Source: Mytilus edulis (Eukaryota > Mollusca > Bivalvia > Mytilida > Mytilidae). From it: a DNA stretch of 64,000 nt. The notes beneath the pieces are model-generated. The model ran no database searches. It saw only the letters and a program-made list of their open reading frames with translations, and was not told the DNA's origin. How positions within the stretch are numbered: position 1 is the first letter of the stretch; each line of letters begins with the position of its first letter. The stretch covers positions 12,735,734-12,799,733 of the forward strand of contig NC_092353.1 of assembly GCF_963676685.1 (NCBI RefSeq), given 5' to 3'. A program made the position numbers and the translations under genes. Below are positions 12,621 through 23,851 of this stretch, in pieces.

Positions 12621-12930
12621 CACGGGTGTGTTCTAGTCTATACTATTAAACGAGAAGACCTCATTTTGTGTGTCGCTTCTCTTCCTTCCACAATAGATTA
12701 ATTATCATACCTCTGTGTCCTATAGGTACCATTTATAGTCGCTTTTGTCATCCATTCTTATGATTATTCAATTTGGGTTATTTTGGGAGAAAAAAGAAAA
12801 AGAATACGTCCGGATATCTTTCCGTAATTGAGTGAAATTTTAAGTCAGACTAGACTTCCTGTTTGCGTTTTTCTGTACTTTGAACATACAAAGACTATGA
12901 GTAAAGTGAATTTGCTATCTGCTATTATTT
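12621..12930 (+). repeat. Dispersed mussel repeat fragment
   Basis: The stretch starting CTATACTATTAAACGAGAAG and including TGTGTCGCTTCTCTTCC is a segment I recognise from mussel genomes. No coding capacity. Confidence 0.55.
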
Positions 12931-12934
12931 TCAA

Positions 12935-13045
12935 GTTTACTATCCGCGGCGGCCACAGAGTTTAATAAATAGAGAGGGTCTATATAATATGTCAATGACC
13001 GCCGTGGATCGATTTGTAAACTGAGGAAGTTGATAGTAAAAAGCA
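12935..13045. repeat. Inverted repeat around CGGCGG
   Basis: TTTACTATCCGCGGCGGCCAC near 12938 is mirrored by GACCGCCGTGGAT near 13000 and GATAGTAAA at 13033. The same unit returns as TTTACTATCCACGGCGGTCAC at about 13597, so it is one dispersed family with a family A copy inserted between. Confidence 0.6.
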
Positions 13046-13049
13046 AATA

Positions 13050-13412
13050 CATATAAAAAAAGATGTGGACGGTATGATTGCCAATGAGGCAACTGTCCAC
13101 AAGAGACCAAAATGACACAGACATTAACAACTATAGGTCTCCGTACGGCCGTCAACAATGAGCAAATATCATACCGCATAATCAGCTATAACAGGCCCCG
13201 AGATGACAATGTAAAACAATTCAAACAAGAAAAATAGCGGCCTTATTCACATATAAAAAAATGAACGAAAAAACAATATGTAACACATAAACAAACGACA
13301 ACTACTGAATTACAGGCTCCTGACTTGGGCCAGGCACATACATAAATAATGTGGCGGGGTTAAACATGCTAGCGGGATCCCAACCCTCCCCTAACCTGGG
13401 ACACTCTATTTT
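13050..13412 (-). repeat. Dispersed mussel repeat, family A, long copy
   Basis: A reverse-strand family A copy with AGATGTGGACGGTATGATTG, CCGTACGGCCGTCAACAATG, GGCGGGGTTAAACATG and CCTGGGACA in the expected order. Confidence 0.8.
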
Positions 13413-14070
13413 TAATGAATGTTCATAACATAAAGATAAACGCTAACATTATTGAAATTCATAGACAACAAAAAGGAGCCAAAAAAGGAGAAGCAGGCTT
13501 AGAATAAAAATTGTCATGTCCCAAGGTACCTATGACTGTTGATACCTTTTCTGAAATTCTCCAGTCATAAAATCTTTTACAAAAAATCATCAATAGTTTA
13601 CTATCCACGGCGGTCACTGATATATATTTCTGTATACTACATACTACTACATACATATACATTTTGAAATTTTGAAATAATGGATTTAAAATAGGGGCTT
13701 TATTTGACCCTACTATCATTTACCCAATTCAAACCTTGCTTTCACTGAGCTTTGGGTTCCTCAATAAAAAAAATAATGTATTAATTTTATCTTTTAATTT
13801 TCCAATTAGACAAACTGGAGTCATATGACTAGTCTTAGTGTGTAAATGGTTGTGCTGCTGCACTCGGATTATCGTCGATGACATTTCCTATTACTGTGAC
13901 ACTTATCTGAATATATTTGAAATCTATAGTAATAACGAACACTTCAAGCATTCCTTAAAAAGAATCCGAAAAGTATCATTATAAGAAACTTGCTACGATA
14001 CATCGCGAACCATTCTTTACAGTCAGACGTAGTCGTAAGATATTACAAGCTGATGTTGCACAACATTCCA
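13413..14070. other. Non-coding
   Basis: Holds one CGGCGG repeat unit near 13597. Otherwise AT-rich with no gene seen. Confidence 0.35.
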
Positions 14071-14139
14071 AGAGCGTGGTAACGGCCTTCAACAATGAAC
14101 ATTGTTCATACCGCATACTCAGCTATAAACAGTCCCGAA

Positions 14140-14614
14140 ATATCTTTCTTTGTAAGATGAATCAAATTGGTTTTATAAGAAACAAGGAATCTTGGTATAA
14201 GAGTATTTATCTTCAAAATAGGACCAAAATCATTCTTCATGTAAGACAAGAGGTTTTTACTAGAGCAGTTTCTTTTAATATTGATTTTTTAGACTTAAAT
14301 GATGATGAAAAGTTTATATTTTTATTTACAAATGAAAATTTGTGCTTTTATTCTGCCAAAATCTGCCATGATATTTTAATTCAAAGGAAGAATGTTTTAT
14401 ATAGATAAAAAATGTTTTGTATTTTTATCGAGCTGTCCTTTTTTATGTAAAAGTCTCTCATAACTCTTTTGAGAGTGGCTCTCGAATGTTTTTAAGATTG
14501 TTTTGTACTTTTAATTAAAACATGTTGTATATATTGTATTCATGTTTGTATTGTACATGTAGAGAGGTGAGACTATAATAAAATATTTGATTTGATTTGA
14601 TTTGATTTGATTTG
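14140..14614 (+). pseudogene. LINE 3' end (non-LTR retrotransposon fragment)
   Basis: Frame +1 from about 14150 to the stop at 14408 reads like the extreme C-terminus of a LINE reverse-transcriptase polyprotein (FLDLNDDEKFIFLFTNEN, then ILIQRKNVLY). After a short 3' UTR it ends in a run of TTTGA pentamers at about 14585-14614, a typical non-LTR tail. The rest of the element is missing. A short family A scrap precedes it at 14074-14135, so the 5' break lies near there. Confidence 0.7.
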
Positions 14615-15350
14615 TATTTTGGTGCATTTAATCTTTTGATTCACCCTACTACTAACCGTATGTCGTTGACAGTCGAATAATATAATAAATAAGTTTTGAG
14701 TTTTATTGAGTTAATTGATATATCTACCATGCCACCGGTTTGTCTTCGAACTATGGCAAACATATATATTTATATAAAAATGACAATTAATGAACATAAT
14801 TTAAAGAAACAGGCAAATTAATTGTAGTACATAAATTTCAAATTTTAAATTGATGAATGTGTATTACAGGCATGTATAATGTAAATTGTATAGAACAATA
14901 TAAACATTGTAGATACTTTAAAAATGCTACCAGATAAGAACAGAGTTACGTAGATTTCATAAATTTTCTTCATTGATTTATTTAGACGATATCTTTATTT
15001 CGTGAAATAAAATTAAATCTTGTTTATATATATCCGTAATAAACTAACCTGATGTTGAAATTATAACTAAGGCTATCCATATGCAATGTTCTTTTTCTTT
15101 TAAATATTATAGTTTAATAAACTTCACAAAGATAAAATCCAAACATACCAGGTGTTGGTAACATCTCTCTCCATATATTCTGTGTATCGAATGAATATAA
15201 ATACCTTAAAGTTTGTCTATCTTATCTCTCTAGGTAAGTAATCCATCCTTGTTCAGTTGTTGATCAACCTTTATCCATATCGTTTTCTTGTTTCCGCCCT
15301 CGGATTAAATGCCAAAATCAAGATCAAAACTCAGTTAATTTTGATGAAGA
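14615..15350. other. Non-coding, one ambiguous exon-like segment
   Basis: Around 15115-15232 the plus strand is open between an acceptor-like TATTATAG and a donor-like CTAGGTAAGT, while the minus strand is also open and ends at a donor near 15146. The two readings exclude each other, so neither is called. Confidence 0.3.
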
Positions 15351-15351
15351 T

Positions 15352-15486
15352 AAATAAATGAGTGTATATATCATATCAAATAATTATGCTATTGAAAATA
15401 AATGAGTGTAGATATTATATTGAATATGCTATTGAAAATAAATCAGTGTAGATATTACATTGAATATGCTATTGGAAATAAATTGT
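15352..15486. repeat. 40-bp tandem repeat
   Basis: About three copies of a 40-base unit containing TGCTATTGAAAATAAAT start at 15388, 15428 and 15468. The first partial unit begins near 15352. Confidence 0.8.
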
Positions 15487-15599
15487 TTTTGATGACTTTC
15501 ATCATTTATAACATATATATGAAATTAAATAATGGAAAACAATCACTTTTAATTGCAAAAAGATTTATTATTACGATTATGATAGCCTATATATCTAAG

Positions 15600-15785
15600 A
15601 TTAAGGAGATGTGGTATGATTGCCAATGAAAGTATGAAGTATATATATATATCACCGTATGGCCTTCATTAATGAGCGAAGCCCATATTGTATAGTAAGC
15701 GTTAAAATACTCTGGCATGACAACATGTGATTCAATTCAAACGAGAAAACTAGTGGTCTGATTATGTCTGGGTTAAACCTGCAAA
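15600..15785 (-). repeat. Dispersed mussel repeat, family A, diverged
   Basis: GAGATGTGGTATGATTGCCAATG, CGTATGGCCTTCATTAATGAGC and TTCAAACGAGAAAACTAGTG mark a reverse-strand family A copy. Confidence 0.65.
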
Positions 15786-16009
15786 GTGGACTCTTTTCTG
15801 AGTCTGTAAACAAATTCAAATAATGTTGATGCGTTGTCTCTCTTGATTATAACTAGTATAACCATATAAAATCGACTGCTTTACATCTAATGTCTTCTTT
15901 AGAACGTGTTTCTGGATGGAAACTGGAGATAAAACTATGTAAATATATTAAATTTCATGACCGATGGCAGAATATACATTGTGGGTCAGTTTTAACCTTT
16001 CGTTAGAAC

Positions 16010-16375
16010 TATCAGATTATCTGTCATATAACAGTTCTATATACATGTAGTTCTAGAAAATGTCTATCCTACAACTGTTCAAGGGAAAACTGTGAAAAAA
16101 GCTAGAGTAGAACTGTCTAAAACGCGGTTCTAAAATAAATCAGTCTAAAAATGTTTTAGGGTAGAATTGTTAGAATCAATTCTATCGGACATAACTGTCA
16201 TAATCAGTTCTAAGGAAGAACCGTCCAAAATTCAAAGGTAGAACTGTTAGAATCAGCTGTATGATAATACTGTGACAGTTCAGACTGTTCTAATGCTAGA
16301 ACTGTCCCAAACTATTCTATGGTATAACTGTCCAAATATGTTCTAGGTTAGAATTATCGAAATTGGTTTAGGGTT
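16010..16375. repeat. Degenerate TAGAAC / GTTCTA array
   Basis: A run of imperfect units of roughly 25-35 bases, each pairing TAGAACTGT(C/T) with a following GTTCTA, so that short palindromes recur along the array. Repeats such as CTAGAACTGTCCCAAACTAT and GGTAGAACTGTTAGAATCAG show the pattern. No transposase or frame is associated. Confidence 0.7.
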
Positions 16376-16860
16376 GGACATCTTCTGTGAGAACTTTTGT
16401 GAGTACCAATTGTTGTAAAGTATTTTTACTGATAGTTCCTGGTATATTTTGAGAAACTGAAGTTAGAACTAATCTCATTTTAATGATGATGTTAATCCCT
16501 TTTTTTAGAACATGTATATGCATGTATTGATCGACCACTAGACGTAAATCATACAACAATGAAACAAGCAATAATGAAACTCAAAACTTGCTGAGATATT
16601 TTAATAGTTTAATAAAGCAGTTGACATTTCATGTTTGTCAAAGGTTGATATGTCAAATTTAACATAGAACTAAACCAGACTTCTCGGTGTATGCATTCAT
16701 GTATATCTTTAAAACTAAGAGAACGAACAATAACTATGAATAAAGCCGGTATTGTCTCAAGTAAATCTAGGTTATTTGAAAATTATGACAAATAATCTAC
16801 ATTACCAAATTATAAAGATAAATCGAGATACGTCAACTTATATACTATAACTCAGAAAAT
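16376..16860. other. Non-coding, AT-rich
   Basis: No gene or recognised repeat seen. Confidence 0.35.
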
Positions 16861-16872
16861 CGTACTACAAGA

Positions 16873-19024
16873 AAAAACCAGGTGCTCCGCAGGGCGCAGC
16901 TTTATACGACCGCAGAGGTCGAACCCTGAACAGTTGAGGCAAGTATGGACAAAACATTCAAGTGTGATACAGCTCTGAATTCGGATTGTGATCAAATTTT
17001 TGACATTACATGGTGTTTTTTTTTACACAAAACAAATGTCAAGATTTTACAAATCAATTAAAGATTTCTTCTTCAAACTTTTAAATCTAAAATTAAATAG
17101 TTGACACAGCATAGGTTTCTGACACAGAATGAATGTGGTCTAATGAACTTAAAAGTTTTTTTTTGCCTTTGAGCAATTCACTATGCTGTTGAATATTAAT
17201 CCTCTCAAAAAAATGTTTGAAGAAATTTTCTTTTTATTTATGAAATCTGAAATAAGAAAAATTTACCACCTCCCTTTTTTTTCACATCCCCGTTTCCCTT
17301 TTTCCAAAACTGATATCAATTCAAATTTCTAATGGAGTTTGCAACAATAACTACTCTTTTAAATACATCATAAAATATTAAAATGTAAAATAAAGTGCTT
17401 GTTATCACTGAATAGTAAAGATTGGTTACAATGGTAGTAAAAGTGAATATACATTGTTTATTGTATAAAACAATAAAAAAAACTTCATCAGCAACATTTT
17501 ATATTGGCAAATTTCCAATGAAGTTATTTACATAAAGTTATTGGCAAATAAAAATAGAAAATGACATCATAGTCATGTCTGGCAAATTTCCAACATATAT
17601 TATCAACTACTATTCTATACAAAGAAAGATAACTCCAATTGAAAATTAATTGCTATTGCACAATATTGTGCAATTAGATATTTCTTGCTATTGTGCAATA
17701 CTGTGCAATTGAAAATTTCTTGCTATTGTGCAATACTGTGCAATTGAAAATTTCTTGCTATTGCACAATACTTGATATGGAATCCTGATTTGGACCAACT
17801 TGAAAACTGGGCCCATAATCAAAAATCAAAGTACATATTTAGATAAAGCATATCAAATAAGCCCAAGAATTTAATTTTTGTTAAAATCAAACTTAGTTTA
17901 ATTTTGGACCCTTTGGACCTTAATGTAGACCAATTTGAAAACTGGACCAAAAATTAAGAATCTACATACACAGTTAGATTTGGCATATCAAAGAACCCAT
18001 TTATTCAATTTTTGATGAAATCAAACAAAGTTTAATTTTGGACCCCCATTCGGACCAACTTGAAAACTAGGCCAATAATTAAAAATCTAAGTACATTTTT
18101 AAATTCAGCATATCAAAGAACCCCAAGGATTTAATTTTTGTTAAAATCAAACTAAGTTTAATTTTGGACCCTTTGGACCTTAATGTAGACCAATTTGAAA
18201 ACGGGACCAAAAATTAAGAATCTACATACATAGTTAGAGTCGGCATATCAAAGAACCCCAATTATTCAATTTTTGATGAAATCACACAAAGTTCAATGTT
18301 GGACCCTTTGGGCCCCTTATTCCTAAACTGTTAGGACCAAAACTCCCAAAATCAAACCCAACCTTCCTTTTATGGTCATAAACCTTGTGTTTAAATTTCA
18401 TAGATTTCTATTTACTTATACTAAAGTTATGGTGCAAAAATCAAAAATTAATGCTTATTTGGGCCCCTTTTTGGCCCCTAATTCATAAACTGGTGTGAAC
18501 CCAACTCCAAAAATCATTCCCAACCTTCCTTTTGTGGTCATAAACCTTGTGTTAAAATTTCATTGATTTCTATCTACTTACACTAAAGTTATTGTGCGAA
18601 AACCAAGAATAATGCTTATTTGGGCCCTTTTTTGGCCCTTAATTCATAAACTGTTGGAACCAAAACTCCCAAAATCAATCCCAACCTTCCTTTTGTGGTC
18701 ATAAACCTTGTGTCAAAATTTCATAGATTTCTATTCACTTAAACTAAAGTTATAGTGCGAAAACCAAGAAAATGCTTATTTGGGCCCATTTTGGCCCCTA
18801 ATTCCTAAAATGTTGGGACCAAAACTCCCAAAATCAATTCCAACCTTCCTTTTGTGGTCATAAACCTTGTGTTAAAATTTCATTGATTTCTATTCACTTT
18901 TACTAAAGTTAGAGTGCGAAAACTAAAAGTATTCGGACGACGACGACGACGACGACGCAGACGACGACGCCAACGTGATAGCAATATACGACCAAAAAAT
19001 TAAAATTTTTGCGGTCGTATAAAA
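16873..19024 (+). mobile_element. 2.1-kb mussel dispersed element with TTTATACGACCGCA ends
   Basis: The left end reads CCAGGTGCTCCGC then TTTATACGACCGCA (16901). The right end is the complement, GCGGTCGTATAAAA (19011). Inside are three copies of CTATTGTGCAAT-type units at 17648-17770, a repeated block containing GGACC(A/C)(A/T)(A/C)TTGAAAAC, and four copies of a roughly 170-base unit containing GGTCATAAACCTTGTGT at 18320-18920. A GAC/ACG triplet run (18935-18970) and an AT hairpin precede the right end. No intact ORF was seen. Reverse-strand copies are at 61740-62075 and 63456-64000. Confidence 0.8.
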
Positions 19025-19065
19025 AAGGATTTTATTATTGTTGATACCAGAATTCTATTTTGATG

Positions 19066-19472
19066 TTAATCTTTCAATATGTAGGTACCAGATTGTTTAG
19101 AGGCACATCCACTAAACACGATTTGAACCTCTTTTTTTCGTGTGAGCGCACATAACGAGCCGAAAATATACATGTTGTGTTGAATGGCTGGTATTTTACA
19201 ACAATTCTGATGATCAGTTAATTGCACTAATGGTTGATGTTGGGTCTTTTTTCTTGTGCTTTTTTCACCTGTCAAGACATTTTTACGATGGGTCATCCCA
19301 CTTAATATTTTAGATTGTTTAAACGTCCTTCTGATAGTTGGGAAGTTGCTAAGTTCTCCTGTATCGTTATGAAGTAACAGCTTGATACTTTCCGCAGTAA
19401 TATCACAGAGTTTTGATGCTGGAATGACGAAGTTATATTGAGGCAGTACAAGAACAGTGTTTGTTGATGCAT
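19066..19472 (-). CDS. Terminal exon of an unrecognised protein
   Basis: A minus-strand exon starts after a good acceptor (CAACTTTCAG at 19473-19474) and stays open for 134 codons to a TAA. The incoming phase needs one base from the previous exon. The protein begins ASTNTVLVLPQYNFVIP, has a basic middle (GEKSTRKKTQH), a Cys pair (NCCK) and ends near GCASKQSGTYILKD. No signal peptide, membrane segment or family motif is seen. The good acceptor, the length and the ordinary residue mix in an AT-rich region argue for a real exon. Upstream exons were not found; the Tc1-like element lies in the upstream intron. The function is unknown. Confidence 0.55.
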
Positions 19473-19653
19473 CTGAAAGTTGTCAGAGTAAGAAACCTCT
19501 TATAATATAATACTAATATTCACCTGAATCTTAGGATTATTTTTTGTATCACTTAATTCTGCCTATATCTCAAGTAATTTTCAATTCTGTGTTATAAGTA
19601 ACTTAAAGGTTCATTTCAAACACTATGTCAACATAATGTTTTAAATTACTATA

Positions 19654-20944
19654 CACATGGAAAAAAGTATTGCAACACCAAATTGAAATTGAAATTAAAA
19701 AAACACTCTTTATTTTTTTGTGATATAATTTGGTAAAATAGAACTAGTTAAACATTATTTAAATATCACCAGAGTTTAATCTATAAATATCGACTCGATA
19801 AGTTTTTATCTGCGCATGCAGCTACTGTACCCGTAAACAGCCAAACAGATGTTTTTATCCTCATTGTTGACAACACTTTAAATAACCAAGTTTTTAAAGT
19901 TATGTGATTGACACCTTGTAATGGGTCCTAGACAACTCTTAACTGCAGCAAGATGGCAGATTATCAGCATAAGAGAAGCAGGGATGTCGCTGTAACAACT
20001 GCACGTATTGTTGGTCATCACCATTCCACTATAAGTCGTTTTGAGAATAAAAATCAGGCAGTAAACGCTGTTAAAGACCTTCCGAGATAATTAAGACCCC
20101 CTATACCATTTGCTAGGGAAAATCAAGCACAATGAAGGTTGGTCAGAAAGAAACCCATTGCATACAAGACAATACTAAAAAGAGAGTGGTGACCATACAG
20201 GAGCCTTTTAACAAGAACTGTTCGAGATCGACGTATCGTTACTGGTTATCGTGCGATAAGACCATTTCGGAGACCTTTGCTAACGAACAGACACACAGTT
20301 TTCCGTATCCAATGTAGTGCAGAGCTCGCCAAAGTTGGAAATTAGCATCGTGGAGGAAGATCCAATGTTCAAATGGAATTCGGTTCATCTTCCTTGGCCC
20401 GATCGAAGCCCGGATTTGAACACCATAGAGCATATTTGGGACACTATTGGGCGGAAAGTGCGCGAAAGGACACCCCAGTTCAAACACATCATGAAATAAA
20501 CAATGCCCTTTATCAGAAATGGTTGCTGCTACCTTACCAACAAATTAGTCGAGTTATGGCAGGAATCAGAAGACGTTTAGATGAGGTTATCCGTTTGAAT
20601 GGAGGCAGCGCACAAAATACTAATTCTGTGGCGTATAACGATCAACCATGATGTGAACAGTCATCTGAAGATTAATTTTGAAATGTCTGACATTGTAAAG
20701 TTCGACTACAGTAAAAGTTGTAAAATGCATTTTTTTGTACAAAAAACACTTCATTTTGTTATTAAAATTGTGGTTATATAAATCATTTTTTTTCCAAACA
20801 TTTTTTGTTCGTTTCAATGCCAATGTTATCATAAACTATGTTTCAATAATATTATACACATATTTTATTATATTTCATCCAAACAAAGAGGCTGATTTTT
20901 CAAGTTTTAAAAAATCAAGGTGTTGCAATACTTTTTTCCATGTG
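19654..20944 (+). mobile_element. Tc1-like transposon, degenerate
   Basis: Terminal inverted repeats of 26 or more bases (CACATGGAAAAAAGTATTGC at the left, its complement at the right) are flanked by TA at 19652-19653 and 20945-20946, the Tc1/mariner target duplication. The total length of about 1.29 kb is usual for the group, although the transposase inside is shortened and broken. Confidence 0.9.
19921..20645 (+). pseudogene. Tc1-like transposase remnant
   Basis: The reading starts ATGGGTCCTAGACAACTC with an N-terminal helix-turn-helix-like stretch (AARWQIISIREAGMS), then hits stops and frameshifts. The C-terminal part (20317-20640, two frames) keeps WPDRSPDLNTIEHIWD, the signature that holds the last catalytic acidic residue of the DDE triad. 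The whole span is about 720 bases against roughly 1 kb in active relatives. The middle, which should carry the first two catalytic Asp residues, is not recognisable. The element cannot make its own transposase. Confidence 0.85.
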
Positions 20945-20946
20945 TA

Positions 20947-21600
20947 TATATATTAAATGTAAAATATCAAACTACGCTGTACTGATTAAATTTAAATCTA
21001 CAAATACTGGCGCCAGGGGGATACTGTACGTCAGAAACCCGGCAATATTTAATGATGTAAGATCCTGATTTTTACGATATTGTTGCTTTTTTCTAATACA
21101 CTAAAATAATGTGTTCATTATAATTTTTTTTTTATCTAAAGCGTAATGAATAATGAAGATCAGGAGTTGTATACAAATCAATCATATCGTTTGTTCGTAT
21201 CGTACTAGTTTTCTCCAATACAGTTATAATACTGATTTCATCTGTTTGAGTAACAACAAGAATATTCTAGAAGTCGTAGATCAGCATAGAACTTACTAAT
21301 CATTATCTAATTAATTGATAAAACCACACAAATGTATGGAAAAACGTAACTGGTAATATGCAAGAAGTGACGTATAAACTGATACTGTTTCATACATAAA
21401 ACGTGACGTACTGCTTCAACTTTCTCATAATTAAAACATCATATAAACGGAATATATTGGTCGGTTAATAACTAATCTTTACAACAAAATCTATTTTTTT
21501 TGTCTTGCAATATTCTAGAGATCGTGTCCATTTGTTGCGGATACTTGTTCTGATAGATGGTTGGTGCTTATGATCATGACGATATTAAAACATGTGCATA
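20947..21600. other. Non-coding
   Basis: AT-rich flank. A short GC-richer patch near 21008-21050 (TGGCGCCAGGGGGATACTG) has no clear frame or splice borders. Confidence 0.3.
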
Positions 21601-21782
21601 GGCGGATCCAGGGGGGACATGGGTTCTGATAGATGGTTGTGCCCGCCCGATCCTTTTGTGGTAAAAAATTGGGTAATTATATAGGGAATCACTGAATCAC
21701 TGAAGCATGACTGCAGGGAACGGGCCCCTCCTTAGGTCAGTCAGTCCCCCCCCCCCCACATACAAGTTCTAGATCCGCCATT
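21601..21782. mobile_element. Small MITE or SINE-like repeat, GGCGGATCCA ends
   Basis: The left end GGCGGATCCAGGGGGG is mirrored at the right by CTAGATCCGCC, and a C-run precedes the right end. The same family is at 59820-59937. I recognise the type from mussel genomes, but its class is unsettled. Confidence 0.65.
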
Positions 21783-21789
21783 GATGTGT

Positions 21790-22200
21790 TCTGTATAACG
21801 GATTGAAGTCAACACTTTTCGAGTATCACGATACTTTAGTTGACCTTTGTGAACTATCTGTGACCATATCTATCATGTGTCTTTTTCTTATAGTCACAAT
21901 TTCATTTTCAATTCGTGTTCGGAGGGTAGGCACATTCAAACGCGTGTAATTCGTTATATGCATGTACGAAATAAGGAGCTTGTAGTTCAATGGTTGTTGT
22001 TGGTTTAATATGTCCGTCATATTGTTTTTTTTGTATATTGTATTTTTTTTAATTAGGTTGTTAGTTTTCTCAATTGACTTATTTCATATTTTTCATATCC
22101 GGCCCGTTTAAAGCCGACTATAGGTATAATTATGTTTAGATCAAATCCATAGAACTTTTGTGACTAATTGTCTCATTGCAAATCATACCACATCTCCTGC
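21790..22200 (+). repeat. Dispersed mussel repeat, family A, diverged
   Basis: Ends with TTGTCTCATTGCAAATCATACCACATC. Earlier blocks include TTAGTTTTCTCAATTGACTT and GGCCCGTTTAAAGCCGACTA. The 5' part (to about 21950) is less certain. Confidence 0.6.
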
Positions 22201-22349
22201 CGTGTGTACTAATTTTCACATTGATTGGAATTCAACTTCTTCATCAAAACTATATTGACCAATAATGTTAACCTTAAGCGGGACAGACGAACGAACGGAC
22301 GGAGGAAAGGACATCCAAACTCGTTTGATTAGTTCCGAAGAGATGTTTA

Positions 22350-22626
22350 TTGTAATGAGAAAAGTTGATTATTCTGGTACTGAAACATGGTCTGCTTCCT
22401 TTCGGACTCTCGACAGACACACTACATCTGTGAGAGAGTTGATTTTTTTTTAATCACATTTTTTATTGTTGGTTTTATTTATGAAGTGAACTTTCCACAA
22501 TAGTTTTAAATGTTATTATTATTATTTATTTATTACTATTATTCTATTGTTTAAAATGTCTGTCGAGAGTCCGAAAGGAAGCAGACCATGTTTCAGTACC
22601 AGAATAATCAACTTTTCTCATTACAA
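22350..22626. mobile_element. MITE with perfect 70-bp terminal inverted repeats
   Basis: The ends 22350-22419 and 22557-22626 are exact reverse complements, beginning TTGTAATGAGAAAAGTTGAT. Both sides are flanked by TA (22348-22349 and 22627-22628), as for Tc1/mariner-type MITEs. The 137-base centre is AT-rich. No coding capacity. Confidence 0.9.
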
Positions 22627-22628
22627 TA

Positions 22629-23645
22629 ATTGGTGGACGACCCTTAAAGCTGACATCTATACAGACATCTATAAAAGTCAAAGTTTATCATCACATCCAG
22701 ACCAAATAACATGCTAGAAGGACAATTCGAACATTAACTATTTGCAGTTGGACATAATTTTCGTAACTTTCAAACTTTTGGATTCCATAGTATATACAGA
22801 ATATTTCATTTGTGACATTTAGAAAATCAACAAAAAGGATACAGTATGCAGAACTATGTTAGAACATTTATTAACATCAGTGACAATAACAATTGTAAAG
22901 TTATATTATTGTGTATTGTTTAAAATATGTATTTTCATGAAACTGTAAGTAATTCCAAAATGATAAATAAGAAATTTAATTTTGATTTTAAGATTTCCAG
23001 CGATGAAACTAAATCTTCATTTTTATTTTCATAAACTACATTGTGTTTCATATCTGTAAATTTTTAATTGAAATAACTAAAACATTGATAATTAAGTTAG
23101 CAAATTTGCTCGATAAAATGTTGTAAATTATGTATTCATTTAAATTTTCATTTCATTGAATAACTTTTCAGAATATTATTTGCATATAGTTTTTTTACTA
23201 AGATTAGATTGAATTTTATTTAAAGGACACATAAAGTGAATCCCCTTGTAAAATTAATCTACATGGAACATGGTAGGAAGTCCTGTTGCCATTTGCTGTA
23301 AAGAAAATCGTACAATATAGTCATAAAAATAGTGTAGATATTAACTTAATATTGAGATTGGGCTACCTCAAAGTAGGAGCGCCACATATATATAAGCATA
23401 AAAATGGGCTACCTGAAAGAAGGAGCGCCACAAATAAAATGGGTTACCTCGCAGGTAGGAACGCCATGCATACGATTAACAGTAACTTAGAGACTAAAAA
23501 GATGCTTAATCAAATTCTGTTAAAAGTTTATTCTGCATAATCATAATTCATTTTGAATTACAACATTTTGTTGAAACCTTTAGGCGTATATAATTATTGT
23601 ACCATAAATTTCATAATTTTTAAATAAATGTCCAATTGTAAATTG
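22629..23645. repeat. Interval between two opposed MITE copies, with a short tandem repeat
   Basis: Mostly AT-rich. At 23355-23475 a unit GGGCTACCT(C/G)(A)AAG(T/A)AGGAGCGCCAC occurs three times with variation. A plus-strand frame is open over it but shows no start or splice context. Confidence 0.6.
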
Positions 23646-23647
23646 AG

Positions 23648-23851
23648 CAAATAGAAGAATAATAGTAATAAATAAATAATAATAATAACATTTAAAACTA
23701 TTGTGGAAAGTTCACTTCATAAATAAAACCAACAATAAAAAATGTGATTAAAAAAAAATCAACTCTCTCACAGATGTAGTGTGTCTGTCGAGAGTCCGAA
23801 AGGAAGCAGACCATGTTTCAGTACCAGAATAATCAACTTTTCTCATTACAA
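23648..23851. mobile_element. Truncated inverted copy of the 22350 MITE
   Basis: This segment is the reverse complement of about 22350-22550, including one full 70-bp end (to TTACAA at 23851, followed by TA). It lacks the other end and breaks off near 23648. Confidence 0.85.

Noticed and set aside
12940-13179. Two overlapping minus-strand ORFs
   Set aside because: They lie across the CGGCGG inverted repeat and a family A copy; no coding signal.
15115-15232. Exon-like segment open on both strands
   Set aside because: Plus and minus readings both have plausible borders and exclude each other; AT-rich sequence gives such frames by chance.
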